Origin: Volvariella volvacea V23
Taxonomy: Eukaryota > Basidiomycota > Agaricomycetes > Agaricales > Pluteaceae
Length of the DNA: 64,000 nucleotides
Assembly (NCBI GenBank): GCA_000349905.1
Contig: KB722740.1
Coordinates: 468,294-532,293 of the forward strand
Direction of reading: 5' to 3'
The position numbers and the translations under genes are program-made. Below are positions 47,134-59,820 of the stretch, piece by piece; position 1 is the first letter of the stretch, and every line of letters begins with the position of its first letter. The notes beneath the pieces are model-generated. The model made no database searches and was not told the DNA's origin. It saw nothing but the letters and a program-made list of their open reading frames with translations.

Positions 47134-49422
47134 ATGGTCCGTTCACGAAGCTCAAGCGGATCCTCGGACAGCAGAGGAGGTGGGGCTGGTGCTGGCAACT
47201 CCAAGGCCGCAGCACTGTTGGGTATAGCACAACATATCCTAACCTCGACCAATGCCCTCCCCAAGCCCTCCCACTCAGGAGGTCATGGCTATGCTCATCA
47301 AGCCCCATATCCGGGCTCCCCTTATTCTCCCCAAGCACACAACGGATTGAACGAGCACTCCCCACTTCTTTCATCCACGGTCCACCCAGACGACGGCAGA
47401 AGCGATGATGACGACGACGATAGCCGTGCCCATGCAACGAGTGTCGCCCATCGACAGGCAAGCACAAAAGCACGCGGAATCATTTGGAGCATCTTGACGG
47501 TCGTATTCGTCACCGTTTTGGTGCTGGTCCTGGCATTCCCGGATTCTATACCGGAGTGGGCGTTGCCTTGGATGGGGTACTTGCCTAGGGACCCTCAGGC
47601 TGCTGCGTTGGTCATATTGGATAGAGCTCCTGTGATTGTGAGTCTTGTTTTACTCGTCACCATCTCACTGGGTAACACCCACTACCGACCGTTACTGACG
47701 CTATCCTGGTAGGATGGGCATATTGGTGCGGTCCACCTTTCGCGTGCACACACACTTCCAAGGGGCTAACGCTCGCACCCAGACCTTCCAATTCTAACCC
47801 GGGAAGCGTTCGCGAACAATGTCACTGCAATCGACTTGAACTCAGAAATGCCTGGGCATGTTGACATTCCAAGGTTGAGAAAAGGAAAAGTCGGAGGATT
47901 TTTCTGGTAGGTTGCGCATTTAATGTGAGAGTGCTATTGCTGATTGGGGATTTAATCAGGTCCGTATATGTCGCCTGCCCGGATGCTAAGAAGGCGGGGA
48001 AAGATTTCATAAATCCTACGTGGCGAGTCCGGTATGTAATCACCGAAGAAATCATCAGGAGCACTCATTTATAGTCTACGCAGTGATACTCTCGAGCAGA
48101 TTGATGTTGCAAGGCTGTTAATAGCTAAGTACCCCGAGGTACGAGGGTAAAAGTCTGATTATTCCGCAAATTCATACTTTGCTATAGACTTTTGAACTTG
48201 CGTTAGGTAGTGAGGAGATGAAGAATGCCATCAGTCGCGGCAAGATTGCTAGCCTGCTAGGTGTCGAAGGGTAATGTGATACTCATCACCCTCAAAGCTG
48301 TTTGTCTCATGCTTCCCGTAGTGGACATCAGCTTGGCAATTCTCTGGCTGTCCTACGACAGTACCACGCCTTGGGCGTGCGCTATGTCACATTGACACAC
48401 ACATGCCATAATGCCTTTGCGGACTCATGTGGTTACTTTCCTGGGATCGTCCCACTGCATCACGGCCTAAGGTATGGCTCTCCAGCTTTCGCTGTACCGT
48501 TCATTTCCTAATGGACATCCAACGGCCTACCGCATCTTGACGTCACTGTCATTTCATAACACAGCGCATTTGGTCGCGTCTTAATCACCGAGATGAATCG
48601 ACTCGGTGTACTCGTCGATCTCTCGCATACCTCCGATGCAACTGCCATTCAAGCAATCAAACACTCCAAAGCCCCCGTGATGTGGTCACATTCTTCTGCC
48701 AGGGCGGTCCACGATGTACCCCGAAATGTACCAGATAAGGTCTTACGCCTGATTGGAACGGATGAAGGCAAGACGGATGGGGTGGTTATGGTGTGTACGA
48801 TCTTCGTCCCTCACCTCTTCACGGGGGCAGGATGAGCATGACAGAGGACTAACCAACACTGACTCGATTCTTTCCATATACCCTACTTGGTTTCAACGGA
48901 CAAAAGGTTAACTTTGCACCCTTCTTCGTGGCCGACCCTGGTGAAGCCACAGTCGAGGCTGTCGCAGACCATGTCGATCATATTGCTAAGGTTGCTGGAA
49001 AGGAACAGTCAGTGACTTGATTTGGGCTTACTCCCTTTCTGACTTTGACTTGTCCAATCTCGTTACAGTGTCGGTATCGGAAGTGATTTCGACGGAATTG
49101 GAGATACCCCCGTTGGTCTTGAGGATGTCTCAAAATATCCTGCCCTGGTGAGTGGTCGTTTACCCTTTTGGTGCGGTTCACGGAAAGCCTGAGCGGAACA
49201 CCAAACCGGTTGTCATTTCACGGTATACTAGATTGCCGAGCTTTATAGACGCGGATGGTCCAAGACGGAACTCGCAGGGTTGACTGGCGGTAACCTTCTG
49301 CGGGTCTTCGAAGGGGTCGAGAGAGTTGCTAAAGAGCTCCAGGCCTCTGGAACCCCTCCTGCTTTTGATATTTACGATAAACGGCCAGATCTTCCCTCGC
49401 GGGACCGTTTCGATGAGCTGTA
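47134..49422 (+). CDS. Membrane dipeptidase (peptidase family M19)
   Basis: A zinc dipeptidase of the renal dipeptidase family with a type II membrane anchor. A cytoplasmic N-terminus with Ser/Gly and Asp runs leads to a TM ([20 protein letters not shown]) and then the catalytic domain. The DGHID of the active site is assembled across two introns, followed by LPILTREAF and [14 protein letters not shown]. The bridging Glu is in [21 protein letters not shown] follows. Zinc His residues are in [10 protein letters not shown] and [10 protein letters not shown], then [23 protein letters not shown] and [14 protein letters not shown] close the fold; stop at 49420-49422. Roughly ten short introns. It probably acts at the cell surface or vacuole. 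Confidence 0.9.
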
Positions 49423-52400
49423 ACCGGCTCTGGGTCTATGTGGATTCTATCTTGAATACGCTCGTGTATTCTTCCGTACTTGGACAGTTCTTCCCCCAGT
49501 TTAAAGTTCACGCAAAGTCGATGGGCTCAGTGTATCAGCTACCATCTTCTTAAATCTATTGAAGCCTAGTCAACGTCCCGATCTTTGGGAATCCCGAAGC
49601 TGTCCTTTGCAACTAATTATGAATCAGGACAATCGTCATGAGGACAATCTTCCCTTGGTCGTACTGGCTCGCAACTTGCCAAAGTTCTTCAGCGAGACAA
49701 CAATGACACCCTGCAAAAAGAGCATTATGCTTCAGAGGCACGGCGCAGACTTGAGCCGGAAGGGCTTTACTGAGGTCGTGGTGAATAACTGACTCACAGG
49801 CAGGCTGTTAAGACGGTTCCTACATTTGGGCGCAGTCAACTTGACTCCTTGGCCGGGTGTTATTAACACTTGCGTGTCTCAGTTGCGTAGCTTCGCTTGG
49901 ATTGGACAGCGTACAAAGCCACTGTGACTGAACCCTAACCGTCAGAAACGGAACACGAGCATTGCTTGTGTCCTCCCTTAATAATGCACTGCAGCAAAAG
50001 TGCTCGGGCATTGCATCAGTAACTCAGCTTTCACCGGTATGGCGGGCGATGTGGGTAAGGCATTTAATAAAGGTGGTTTATAATTAGTTCCCGTAAGCTC
50101 GATGAGGATAGAAAGTTTCCTTTCTGTATCATTTCTTTGGTTGATGGATGGTGGCAATGATGCTAGGCGAAGGACTCATCGCGTCCGGCACAATACCCCC
50201 ACAAGGCCTCGATAAAACAGCCTATAACTTAATTAATCTGAATGGCGTACTGGTCAATGGAGCTACCTCAATCCGATTGATCGAGTACGCTTTAACCATT
50301 AGGAAAGGACGGAGGGTCATTAGATATTACCTGCCATGCGATGCTAATGAATCCCCCATTTGCACGTACTTTGCGTTCGGATCTTTCCATAAGGGTTTAT
50401 ACTCGAAGTACAGCACCTTTGAATTTGATTTCAAGCCAGCTAGTACTGTACCTGACCCTGACCACGCTCGAGCACGTTACGATGCTGTGTTGCTATTTCT
50501 ACGTTGAGTACACATTCAGTTGAAGGTTACTGACTGACCCTTCCTTTCGGGAAGTTCACCCTCGAATACCTCTCTGGGAACCGGGAAAACGGCCTTACTG
50601 TCATTGGAAGTGTTTTTGGCTCATCAAGGACTGAGCGAAGGGGTGGATGTCCACTGGGTCTGGCGCGTACCTGTACATCATGGTCCTTCAAGCAATGCAA
50701 CTGAACGAACGGCTTCAAACGATCTTAATCAAAGTCTTACCACGAAGTCCTGCTCGCCCTAGCCGGCATGCTGTTTGGATGAGCAATAATACAGGGAGTT
50801 GTCAAGAGGGCAATAAGGTGGTACGGCAAGTCGTACAGGTCAGGACGGATTTACTATGAATCGTGTATTCATATTTCCTTCAGCCGCCGAGCGGAAATTC
50901 TGGCGATGGAGCCGGGGCCACTCCTTACCATCAGTCATTGACTGACGACACCAGAAGTCCTTCCGTGAGAAGGTCTTGTGAACTGTTCCCTGGACGGGGT
51001 GCATCATGCTTGCTTGCCCTTTCTGTGTCCAGGTTGTGGGTAACTGGAAAATCTGCACGTGTGAAATTTAATCGCAACATCAGCTGAAGCAGTACAGGCT
51101 CCCGGACAGTACGGGACGGAAGCAAATGAACACGACAACATTGTCGGCTGAAGATTTGTTGGCTTACCCTATGATTTTGGAAACATCAAGGGTACATCCA
51201 AAAGTGTCGATACCACTGGCTTGGGAGATTACCTCGTGGAAGAAAGATTGGCTTTACAGCCATGACTACGGTCCATGGCAAGGAGCGCGAGCCGTTTCCA
51301 CCCTTTCCGCAGAGTCAATCTGTTATCTGTGAGTCAGCTGAAGAAACTCGAAACACAGAGTCATGCATGCTTCCCTGAGCTGTTCGTGCAGCCATCCGGT
51401 GAGGACGAGCCCCTAGCAGTGCTGTATGGTATTCGCGGCCACGCCACATTTGAAGTCCACAATGTGTAATTGTCCTTTGAATGACCGAAAGTGTTCGATT
51501 AATCGTTACTAAGCTACCGCCTCATCACTAAATAACTGCTCTACGTATATTCCATCGACAAACTGCTGACAATATGTCATAGCTCTAAGCGCGGGCTGGA
51601 AGTGTTTACCTGGTAAAACAGTCGTTGAAACAGGAAGGTTATACCACCCGCCATCAGCGGTTACATGCGCTATCAACTGCGTGATACACGAACCGACGGT
51701 GTTGTGCATCACAGAAGACCTGACGAGAAAGGCCCGTTATGATTATTTTCCTCCCGGAAAAGCCCTTACTCGGGACCGCCAGATACATCACTAGATTCTC
51801 TAGTGTGCGACCCCAGAGCTTGCAAATTAGGCAGAGTATCAGAATTTCTCTAGCACTTCCATTGTTGGGTAATTTCATATCAGTATGACAGAAGCATCAA
51901 AAGTCAGCACTTGATGTCTTGGTCTTGGGTTGACTCACCAAACTCTGCAGATCCCTGCGAGTATCAGCTAGCTTTCAAAAGCTGCCAGCGGATGTTAGAC
52001 GGGAGAATAAGACGTCTGCAATATCGAAGTTAGAGCAGGTGAGCATTGAACATTCGGACTGCCAACACGACATGAATGACCTTAGCCAAGATAAGACGGC
52101 CAAACGAATCGAGTCCCAGGGGACGGCATGATGGCCAGCTGGTCCAGAGAATGCCAACCAAATTTTGAACCAGTTCAATCAGCTGGATAAAAAAAGTATT
52201 CCAATCACTTAGTTCCATCACAACTGTGCCATTTTCGCTCTTGGAGTGGAAGCAGAAGAATGGCCTGCCAACATTCATCCATCAGCGCCCGCCTCAAGGT
52301 AGAAGCCCACCACATTCACCGCGATTTCGCTTGACTCGCCTAATTATAGTATCGGAATCATTTCCTCATGAGCCAGATGGAAAGGGACGGCGACGCATTG

Positions 52401-53410
52401 CCATTGACAACATTGTTATCCAGCGTCATTAAAGGCTAAGCTGGGCTTTGTGACAGTTGCAATGTCGGATAACTGCCATTCAATGGCACTATTCAAGGTA
52501 CTCGGCGACCGCATGGAGTGCACCACATGAAAGAAATTCTTTGCCATATAAAATCAGCTGCAAGTATACCGGCCGGCTGCGAGACCTGGATCTCACAAGC
52601 TGAAGTGGAACTACATACCATGAACTGAAAGGAAGATGCCCTGACAGGAAACATAGTATCATTCACGATTGCGCTTGATCAGATATATTTCCCCATTCTG
52701 CAAGTATTTACCTTTATCTGGGTGGTGAGGAGACGTCGCTTGCAGGTGTTCAATCAGAAAAATGTCGGAAAAAATGTGTCGATGTCTTCCTTGCAGTAGG
52801 AATATAATTTACGACCCCCTGCTTGAACCCATTGTGTCGTTAATATGATGACTTGTGATTCCTTAACGTACCCGAAGTTGTGGAAGCCTGAATGGCCAAG
52901 CCAGCTATCAAGGACACAGTCGCCGATATGCGGGAGATATGCAAGGATATGCAAAGGTCGTAGTAACTCCTATCATACCAGGTTAAACCTCGCAGTTAAC
53001 AAAAAGGCATATTATTTGTACCAGAACTGAAAGGAAACTATGTAGCCTGGTAGGGCTGAACTTTCTGTCCTAATGATTCATACCTCGGTCACCGGGCACC
53101 ACGCTGCCATGCATGCGCAGGACCCTAGAGGTCGGCGGTGATGACCGTAGGTCTGGTTGCGTCTCATACAATGAATAGTGTAGAGGAGAACATTCACACC
53201 AACACAGTTGTTGGGAAAATGTGAACTGGACCCCATAATTAACCATACGGTCTGAAAATTACAGGGTCGCATATTCACCACTTCTCCGTAACATGGGTCG
53301 AGAAATGCCATATATGAAAATGGGGTAAGGATAACAAACTCCGATAGCAACTAATAACGCAACATTTTCAGGTCATGTGTAAAGTGATGACATGGATCAA
53401 TAATACCGTA
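49423..53410. other. Gene-poor block of 4 kb
   Basis: No recognisable gene. A plus-strand frame at 50148-50507 (119 codons, containing LIASGTIPPQGLDKTAYNL) and several short minus-strand frames near 51509-52278 have no motif and no consistent splice context. I found no long terminal repeats, target duplications or transposase motifs by eye. It may be a decayed mobile element or a remnant of lost genes. Confidence 0.5.
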
Positions 53411-54600
53411 TCAATCTTCGTCCATTGTCTCGCCCTTTGACTTCTGTCTTTCAATTCGTTCCTTCATGACCTTTTTGGCGTTTTCTTGTGCCCCCGATAA
53501 TCTACCGGCTTTCGCAAGGGCAACCAGCAGTGCGTGGACCAGACCTACGTGATTGTGGCGACGTAGACTATTCTCAAACTAAAGCGGCATCATCATGAGC
53601 TAGCAAAACACAAAAATGTCAGCTGTTACTTACGGCCCATCTATCGCGCTTAGAGGTCTCGTTGGCAAGCCTTGCAACAACATCGGCAGCCTCTGCGTGT
53701 TGACCCGCCGCTTGGAAATGTTCCAGCTGACTTTGAAGCTGGGGAACGGGGTCATCTCGCAACGCCAATAAACTAAATTCAAGCTACAAACCATCACGAC
53801 TCGGTGTCTATGCGCGGATAAATAAGGTTACTCACAGATCCGGGTGGGTAGGTGCCTATCCGAGCTTCGATAACCTCGCTAGCGGGGGTCAGGATATGAC
53901 TTTCGCATCCAAACATCGGGGTGTAAACTCACCGAGCTTTCGTCAACCACCCTTCCCCGGCCTCTTCGTAGGGTCCATGACGTATCGGGTGCGGTTTCAG
54001 GCCATCCAGCTCGTATATTGCACCCATGAAAGGCAGATAAACAATGAAGTGGTACGCGTCTTCCGCTGTCTTTGGGAGACCGAGGCCGTCCAGAGAGATG
54101 GCACTAGGCGGTGACAGCGCATTGTGAGCTTCGCGAAGCCAATCCGCACTTGTAATGACCAATCCTCGAGTTTGTGGATCCATGCCGGTAGTGAAGCTGT
54201 TGAGTTCGGCCAATTGTGGACCAGTGGGCAGATCGGGAATGTTCCCCAAGGCATTCAGAACAGCCAGAGTCGCACAGGCATTATTGACTACTTGATGTGC
54301 AAAGAAGCCAGGGAACTCAGCGTCGTATTCACCGCGCATCGCAGGTCCAGTCTCGGAGGAGGATGTGGGGACCCATTTGAACAAAAAGATCAGAGCATGA
54401 ATAGGCTGCAACGCGGCGAGGGATTCTGGATCTAGAGAGTACAAGTCATCCACGATCAGAGGCACGCCAAGTGTTTTCAACAGTTCGCTGTTCGAGTGGG
54501 TTAGTTCCAAAGCAAGACGTCTCGGCTAAGCACCAACGTAAAGACTCCAGGGTCTGATTCTGTAAGTTGCCACCCAGATGAATCGTCGTCACCAGACATT
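53411..54600 (-). CDS. Ubiquitin C-terminal hydrolase UCH37/UCHL5 type
   Basis: A cysteine deubiquitinase that in other species trims ubiquitin chains at the proteasome via Rpn13 (and at INO80 in animals). The start at 54600 reads MSGDDDSSGWQLTESDPGVF; an intron of about 50 bp joins T to ELLKTLGVPLIVDDLYSLD. The catalytic core has HQVVNNACATLAVLNALGN (nucleophile Cys) and EDAYHFIVYLPFMGAIYELD (catalytic His, then Asp region). The C-terminal extension with RWAFENSLRRHNHVGLVHAL is the UCH37-like domain that binds Rpn13. It ends GETMDED. About four introns. The start codon lies 102 bp from that of divergent MED31. Confidence 0.93.
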
Positions 54601-54702
54601 TTTCAAAGGTTTGCCAGTCGTCGGGCTGCATACGCGTACATGGCTTAGGACCGCTTCAGTTTGCGTGTGTTTGTCATCACCTTCCATACCACCCTCAACA
54701 GT
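54601..54702. promoter_or_regulatory. Short bidirectional promoter UCH37 / MED31
   Basis: Only 102 bp separate the two start codons, so UCH37 and MED31 must share a bidirectional promoter, or their promoters reach into the neighbouring gene. Confidence 0.6.
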
Positions 54703-55212
54703 ATGGACAGCACCGAGCCGGGGTCGCAGCAGAATAATGATCCCAAGGCTGCTAATCGCGCCAGATTTGAGCTGGAGCTTGAATTCGTCCAGTCTTTGGC
54801 CAATCCCTTTTACTTGCATTCGTTGGCCCAACAGAACATCCTCGAGCAGCCAACTTTCGTAAACTTCCTGAAGTACCTCCAGTATTGGAAAGACAAGGAT
54901 TATGCGCGCTTTATTCAGTCTGTAATCTACCCAGCACGGCGTCCTTTCGTAGCTGACACGGACGGGTAGCTACCCACACGCGTTGCACCATCTAGATTTG
55001 CTACAGCACGCCCAATTTCGTGCACTGCTAAAGAAGGACGAAATGTTCCGTGAATATCTGAACCAGAAGCAGTTCGATCATTGGAGGACCTGGTTTGTAT
55101 CGAGTCCCTTTTCCTCGGAGTGGCTGCTGATACCTTGATGGTACTCAGGCGAGATCCCGTTCACATGAAGGCCCTAGACGCCCAGGGCACAGGCGCCAAT
55201 GCAGTGGAGTAG
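54703..55212 (+). CDS. MED31: Mediator subunit MED31 (Soh1)
   Basis: A small conserved Mediator middle-module subunit. The start at 54703 gives MDSTEPGSQQ, then FELELEFVQSLANPFYLHSL, NILEQPTFVNFLKYLQYWKD and YARFI. An intron then joins HYPHALHHLDLLQHAQFR, the most conserved block. It continues EYLNQKQFDHWRTW and, after a second intron, RDPVHMKALDAQG. The fold is complete. Confidence 0.95.
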
Positions 55213-55441
55213 CTCCAGAAGAAAATGCTAGCAAGCCAGGTTTATGAGTTCCCAGTGCGCCCGTCCATTCTGGTGGCGTTTTTTTATGTACAATACCTCT
55301 CATATGAGAGCTGCCTGTATTTTGTCGCGTCTCAGGAATTGATGCTGTAAATTAAGGATAGTGGCTGTGCAACGGAGGAGACTGAATTCACACGTGTGTT
55401 ACACTCTCCAACCAACCTATACTTGATGGCGTGGCCGGAGA

Positions 55442-57200
55442 ATGCGCACTGCACATAGAGGATACAGCAACGACCCAACTCGGGAAGAACAAGAACGACT
55501 TACAGACAGCTATGCCGAAGGAGCGACACACTTTGCTTCAATAGAGGAGAAGAAGCGTCTTTGGTGGAAAAACGCGGTTATCAATTGCATTTTCATTTCC
55601 GCCTGGTACGTCCTACATTTGGGTCTTTTACAGCCAGATTTTTGACTGAAGCTTATACGATCCCCGATGTATAGGTTTTTCTTTGCTACCATTCTATCGG
55701 TTTACAACAAATGGATGTTCTCACCAGAGCATTATGGATTCCCGTACCCCCTCTTCGTGACCACCTGCCACATGTTTATCCAGTTTCTCATGGCGGCACT
55801 TGTCCGAGCGTTGTGGCCAAAACGATTCAGGCCTGACCACAGTCCGACGATGAAGGACTACAGCGTGAAGGCCGTCCCAACTGCTGTCTCCACTGCCCTA
55901 GACATAGGATTCTCCAATCTTTCTCTCAAAATGATCACCTTGTCATTCTATAGTGAGTCATAAGGCCTTCCAAATGGATCCTCGAGCCTGACTCAGTTAG
56001 CCATGTGCAAGTCCTCATCACTCATCTTCGTGTTATTATTCGCGTTTCTCTTCCGGCTGGAAATTTTCTCGTGGCGGCTCATAGCTGTTATCTTCCTTAT
56101 CTTCTCGGGTGTGCTTCTCATGGTCGCCACCGAGACGCACTTTGTTCTTGGTGGTTTTTTGCTGGTCATTAGCGCCAGTGCTCTTGGTGGCCTTCGATGG
56201 AGTCTGACTCAGATCCTCCTTAAGAGCAAGAAAATGGGGTTGGATAATCCTGTAGCAACCATATTCTGGCTTGCACCCGCAATGGGGGTAACACTTGGTA
56301 TAGTGAGTGCGACAATAGAGGGCTGGAGCAAAGTATTTGGAACCGCATTCTTTGGAGGTTTCGAACACGCTTTAGAGACGAGCTTTTTCCTGGTCGCTCC
56401 AGGAGTCTTGGCTTTCTTGATGGTCCTGAGCGAATTCTAGTACGAGCACCCCTCCTATGTGTTGGCTTTTCCTGTTCACCGGTGCTGTATCCAGTATCAT
56501 CCAACGCACCGGTGTCGTGCCTATGTCGATTGCAGGCATCGCCAAGGAAGTCACCACCATCACAATCTCAGCATGGTTCTTTGGGGATGAGTTAACCCCA
56601 CTGAATATTACGGGTGTCGCGATTACGGTTTGCGGTAAGTATAATCTACGATGCGCTTCTCCAAGATGATGTCAACAGATCTCTTACCCGCACTCCGTTG
56701 ATTTTCTTGCCGCGCTAGGGATTGGCCTTTTTACATTCCATAAATATCGCAAATCTATTGACTCGACTGTTCCGCTGGATACTCACGGTAACCCGGTGCT
56801 GGCTGACGATGACGGGTATGATGCCGACGGCCCGCATCGCTCTGCTGTGGAGTTGGAGGAAACGATGCGCTTAACGACCCAAGACACTGACGAAGAGGAA
56901 CCCGAAGTGAGTTGTATCTCAAACCTCATCTGGCTCTGTCAGTCACTGATGCTAATGTTGCCCCGCATTAAGCGTGCTGTTCATGAACAGCAGCTCCTTT
57001 TTGCAGTTGGCGAGGATGATGACGGAGACGGGGATGCGACAGAACTGGGCAGCATCCACTCCTCGAAGGTTCGCTGGGGGGCGACGGACCGGGACCGCGC
57101 TAGTGTTTTCACCCACTCGGAACTGGACTCGGGTGAGGAGAGCGATGACGGCGTGCTCCACCAAGCCAAACCGTCAAAGTCTGTGGATGAGAATGGCTAG
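55442..57200 (+). CDS. Nucleotide-sugar/triose-phosphate transporter family, SLC35C2/Ymd8-like
   Basis: A Golgi or ER multi-spanning transporter of the drug/metabolite superfamily. Exons read KRLWWKNAVINCIFISAW, FFFATILSVYNKWMFSPEHY (the TPT signature), LSLKMITLSFYTMCKSSSLI, GVLLMVATETHFVLGGFLLV and GGLRWSLTQILLKS. An intron near 56441-56494 restores SEFYIIQRTGVVPMSIAGI and KEVTTITISAWFFGDEL. Ten hydrophobic segments are likely. The C-terminus is a long acidic cytoplasmic tail (DDDGYDADG; FAVGEDDDGDGDATELG) that ends SVDENG. SLC35C2 in animals affects Golgi fucosylation; the substrate in fungi is not established. About six introns. Confidence 0.88.
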
Positions 57201-58338
57201 ACCCTGGAGTGTTTGCCGAAAGCGGCTGAGATGTAGTAAAGTGTTGGAGTGTTTGGAAGGACCACATGAAGGGCCTTGTCGTGTCAGTAGGAATTCTATT
57301 ATTCACCCAATTTCATTACGGGACGCCACCTTGGCGGTTCTGCAGCCATTGCACCCACAGCCGCTAACGTACATACAAAGCAAGAAGCATACATCTGTGT
57401 GTATGGAAGGTCGGTGTACACCAAGACCGACTTGACGACGTCCCTGTGCATCAATCCAACTTCGTTCGACGCACATATGGCGAGGGGGATTGGCGAAATG
57501 ATTGGGTTCCTGATCGAGAATAGTCAGATTCGACGTCCACAGCTCCAGGTGGACTGAGAAGCGCCTCTCGCTGGGAGGGGGCGAGAGAGCTATCATGGAG
57601 CTCAATCGGTTCCTCTCGGGCTTATTATTTGGATGGGCTGGCGTGATGACTGCGTGTAGTGAGTGTGCTTGGCGTCGCGGAAAAAAACAACCGTGCGGAA
57701 GAGGGAATGCCACGTGCCAGTGGCGACCATCAGGCGCTGCCGACGGACGGGCTGGGGCAGCCGGGTCGGCTGGTGGGCAGACCAAGTCAAACCGGAACAC
57801 GGACCACTGCGTCAAAAGATTGGAATCGAGCCTCTGGAAAAATTTTTGGGGGGTTGATGGGGCACGGTATGTGCTGTAGACACCCTATTGCATGGGACTT
57901 GATGCATAATCGCATCTTTGGCCTGCAGGACGTTCTCGCGGTGCATGTGGGTGCAGGGCGAGTAAGCGACCGCGGCTGCTGGGTACGTAAGGCTGGCTCT
58001 GGCTTGATTCGCAGTTGTTCTGTCATTTGATGAGGATATTAATTATTTTGCATGGCTGTCGAGGTTATTCCTCTGTGTGAAGATTGCCCCTCCCAAAACG
58101 CAAGGCAGATCCGAATCGGCGCGTCCTTTGATGCCTCTCCTGCCATTGTAAAAGGAAGACCTTGTCGTCGCGATCTGTTTGGCTCACGGTAAGTCGTAGG
58201 CTGTGTATGCTCTGTTATATTTCCATCTACTTATCTCTCTCCAATTTCCTGATGTCACCTCACCCCGTGACTCCCGGCTTCGTATATAGCTCGTCCTCCA
58301 CCTCAGTCTCGGAATTTTCAGCCTGATTGACCATCTCG
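57201..58338. other. Intergenic upstream of the Zn cluster factor
   Basis: A 1.1-kb stretch with long overlapping open frames on both strands (up to 170 codons on the minus strand at 57303-57815). None has a family motif; relatively high GC explains the length. Confidence 0.45.
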
Positions 58339-59820
58339 ATGGACGAGACCTTTCAATTCATCATAGAGTCGCCCCAGCTCGCACAGGGCCACAAAAAGCG
58401 GCCCCGTCTCGTCACCTCCTGCGACAACTGGTGAGCACCGCTGCCATGCCCAGAATCTGTGGCAAGTAGCTCATCCCTTCGCTTCCAGTCGTTTGAAGAA
58501 AATAAAGTGTCTGCAGCCCTCCCCCGAAACCAAGTGCGAAGCCTGTCGATCCGCAAAGATTCCCTGTCGTTTTCGCGATCGTGAGCGGTATTTTGCTGAG
58601 CGGAGTCGTGCGATTGCTGGACCGAACGCCTCGGCCGTGTATGGAGACGACCATAGGTAAGCGGCGTGTGTCGTGTCCCAGCTGAAATGTATTCCTTAGT
58701 GGCCTGCCCGCAGGAACCGTACAAACGGAACCCTGGACGGCTTTTCGGTCTCATCAAATACCCCCAGCCCTTCACTCAATTCCTATTCGAGTCAACGATC
58801 CAACTCGCATTCGCCAAAGGCCAGCGGAATGGTCACAGCAGAGATAGATACCAATCCTCGATACCAATACCCACAGGATACACGCCGCGGCGTAACTTCA
58901 CCCAGGTATGTCATTTCCAGTGCCATGTCATCTTCCCTGAGCAAATTGATAGACGCCACAGCTCTGTTTCCCCATTCTACTCACGCAGTAATGATCCAAT
59001 GAATTACAGCTTCGTACAGACCAGTCCCGCACACCTTCAGCACCACCATACCCGCCACTCCTCGCAGCCATACAATCCACGTCTCGTCCATTTGTTCGAC
59101 CCCGACAGCCCGCAGCGTCCCCACCCAAGTCTAATGCCACATTTCATCCAACTGTTTTTCGAGCAGTTCAGTGCCGACTTTAATTTCCTCACTTACGATG
59201 CCATCATGGGAGAGTACTGGGAGAACGCACTGTCCCCGCTGCTGGCCAACTGCATTGCCTCCCTGGCTTGTCGGTGCGTCAGCAAGCTTGGACCTCATCT
59301 CACCGGGCTGAACACCAGCCACAGCTTCTCTGCTCATCCAGAACTCACAGTGCGCGGCCTTCACAATGTTGCCGATGCGTACGCCGATAACGCAAAGGTG
59401 AGAAGCAGCAATGAGCCACGGTTTTTCCGAAAAACTAATTTTGTGCTCTAGACTCTGCTGCAGCCCATCGCACATATACATAATTTGACAACCCTCCATG
59501 CCTTGATGCTGTTGTCGTGGGCAGAATACAAAAACAATAGAATAAGTGGTATGAGCCAAAGACACCTTTGGATCGCTGTCCATTCATTCATGCCCTTTTC
59601 CAGGTTTCAAAAACTACTCACAAATGGCGACGAACATGGCAATGGACCTCGGTTTGTCGGATCAGAGTCCCATCCCAATATCACTAAGCGAAAGTGAAAA
59701 GCACCGCAGGCGGTCGACCTGGGCCAATATCCTTCAGTTGCATGTAACAGCCTCCTCATGTCGCTAATACCCCATGACCTTTCGCAGAGCTCGCTAGACA
59801 ACCGTGTTTTCATCCAATGA
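58339..59820 (+). CDS. Zn(II)2Cys6 transcription factor, apparently truncated
   Basis: A fungal-specific regulator. The start at 58339 gives MDETFQFIIESPQLAQGHKK, then the zinc cluster CDNC joined by an intron to RLKKIKCLQPSPETKCEA and CRSAKIPC, with exact C-x2-C-x6-C-x8-C-x2-C-x6-C spacing. A Ser/Asn-rich linker and the start of the middle homology region follow: HPSLMPHFIQLFFEQFSADF, LSPLLANCIASLACRCV, TTLHALMLLSWAEYKNN and NMAMDLGLSDQSPI. After EKHRRRSTWANI the frame ends within a few codons (59820 with one more intron). Typical members continue for hundreds of residues. The protein therefore keeps its DNA-binding domain but lacks most of the regulatory region, or the 3' part has been lost. 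Confidence 0.75.

Noticed and set aside
57303..57815. 170-codon open frame on the minus strand
   Set aside because: Overlaps other long frames on the opposite strand in a GC-rich spacer; no family feature or splice context.
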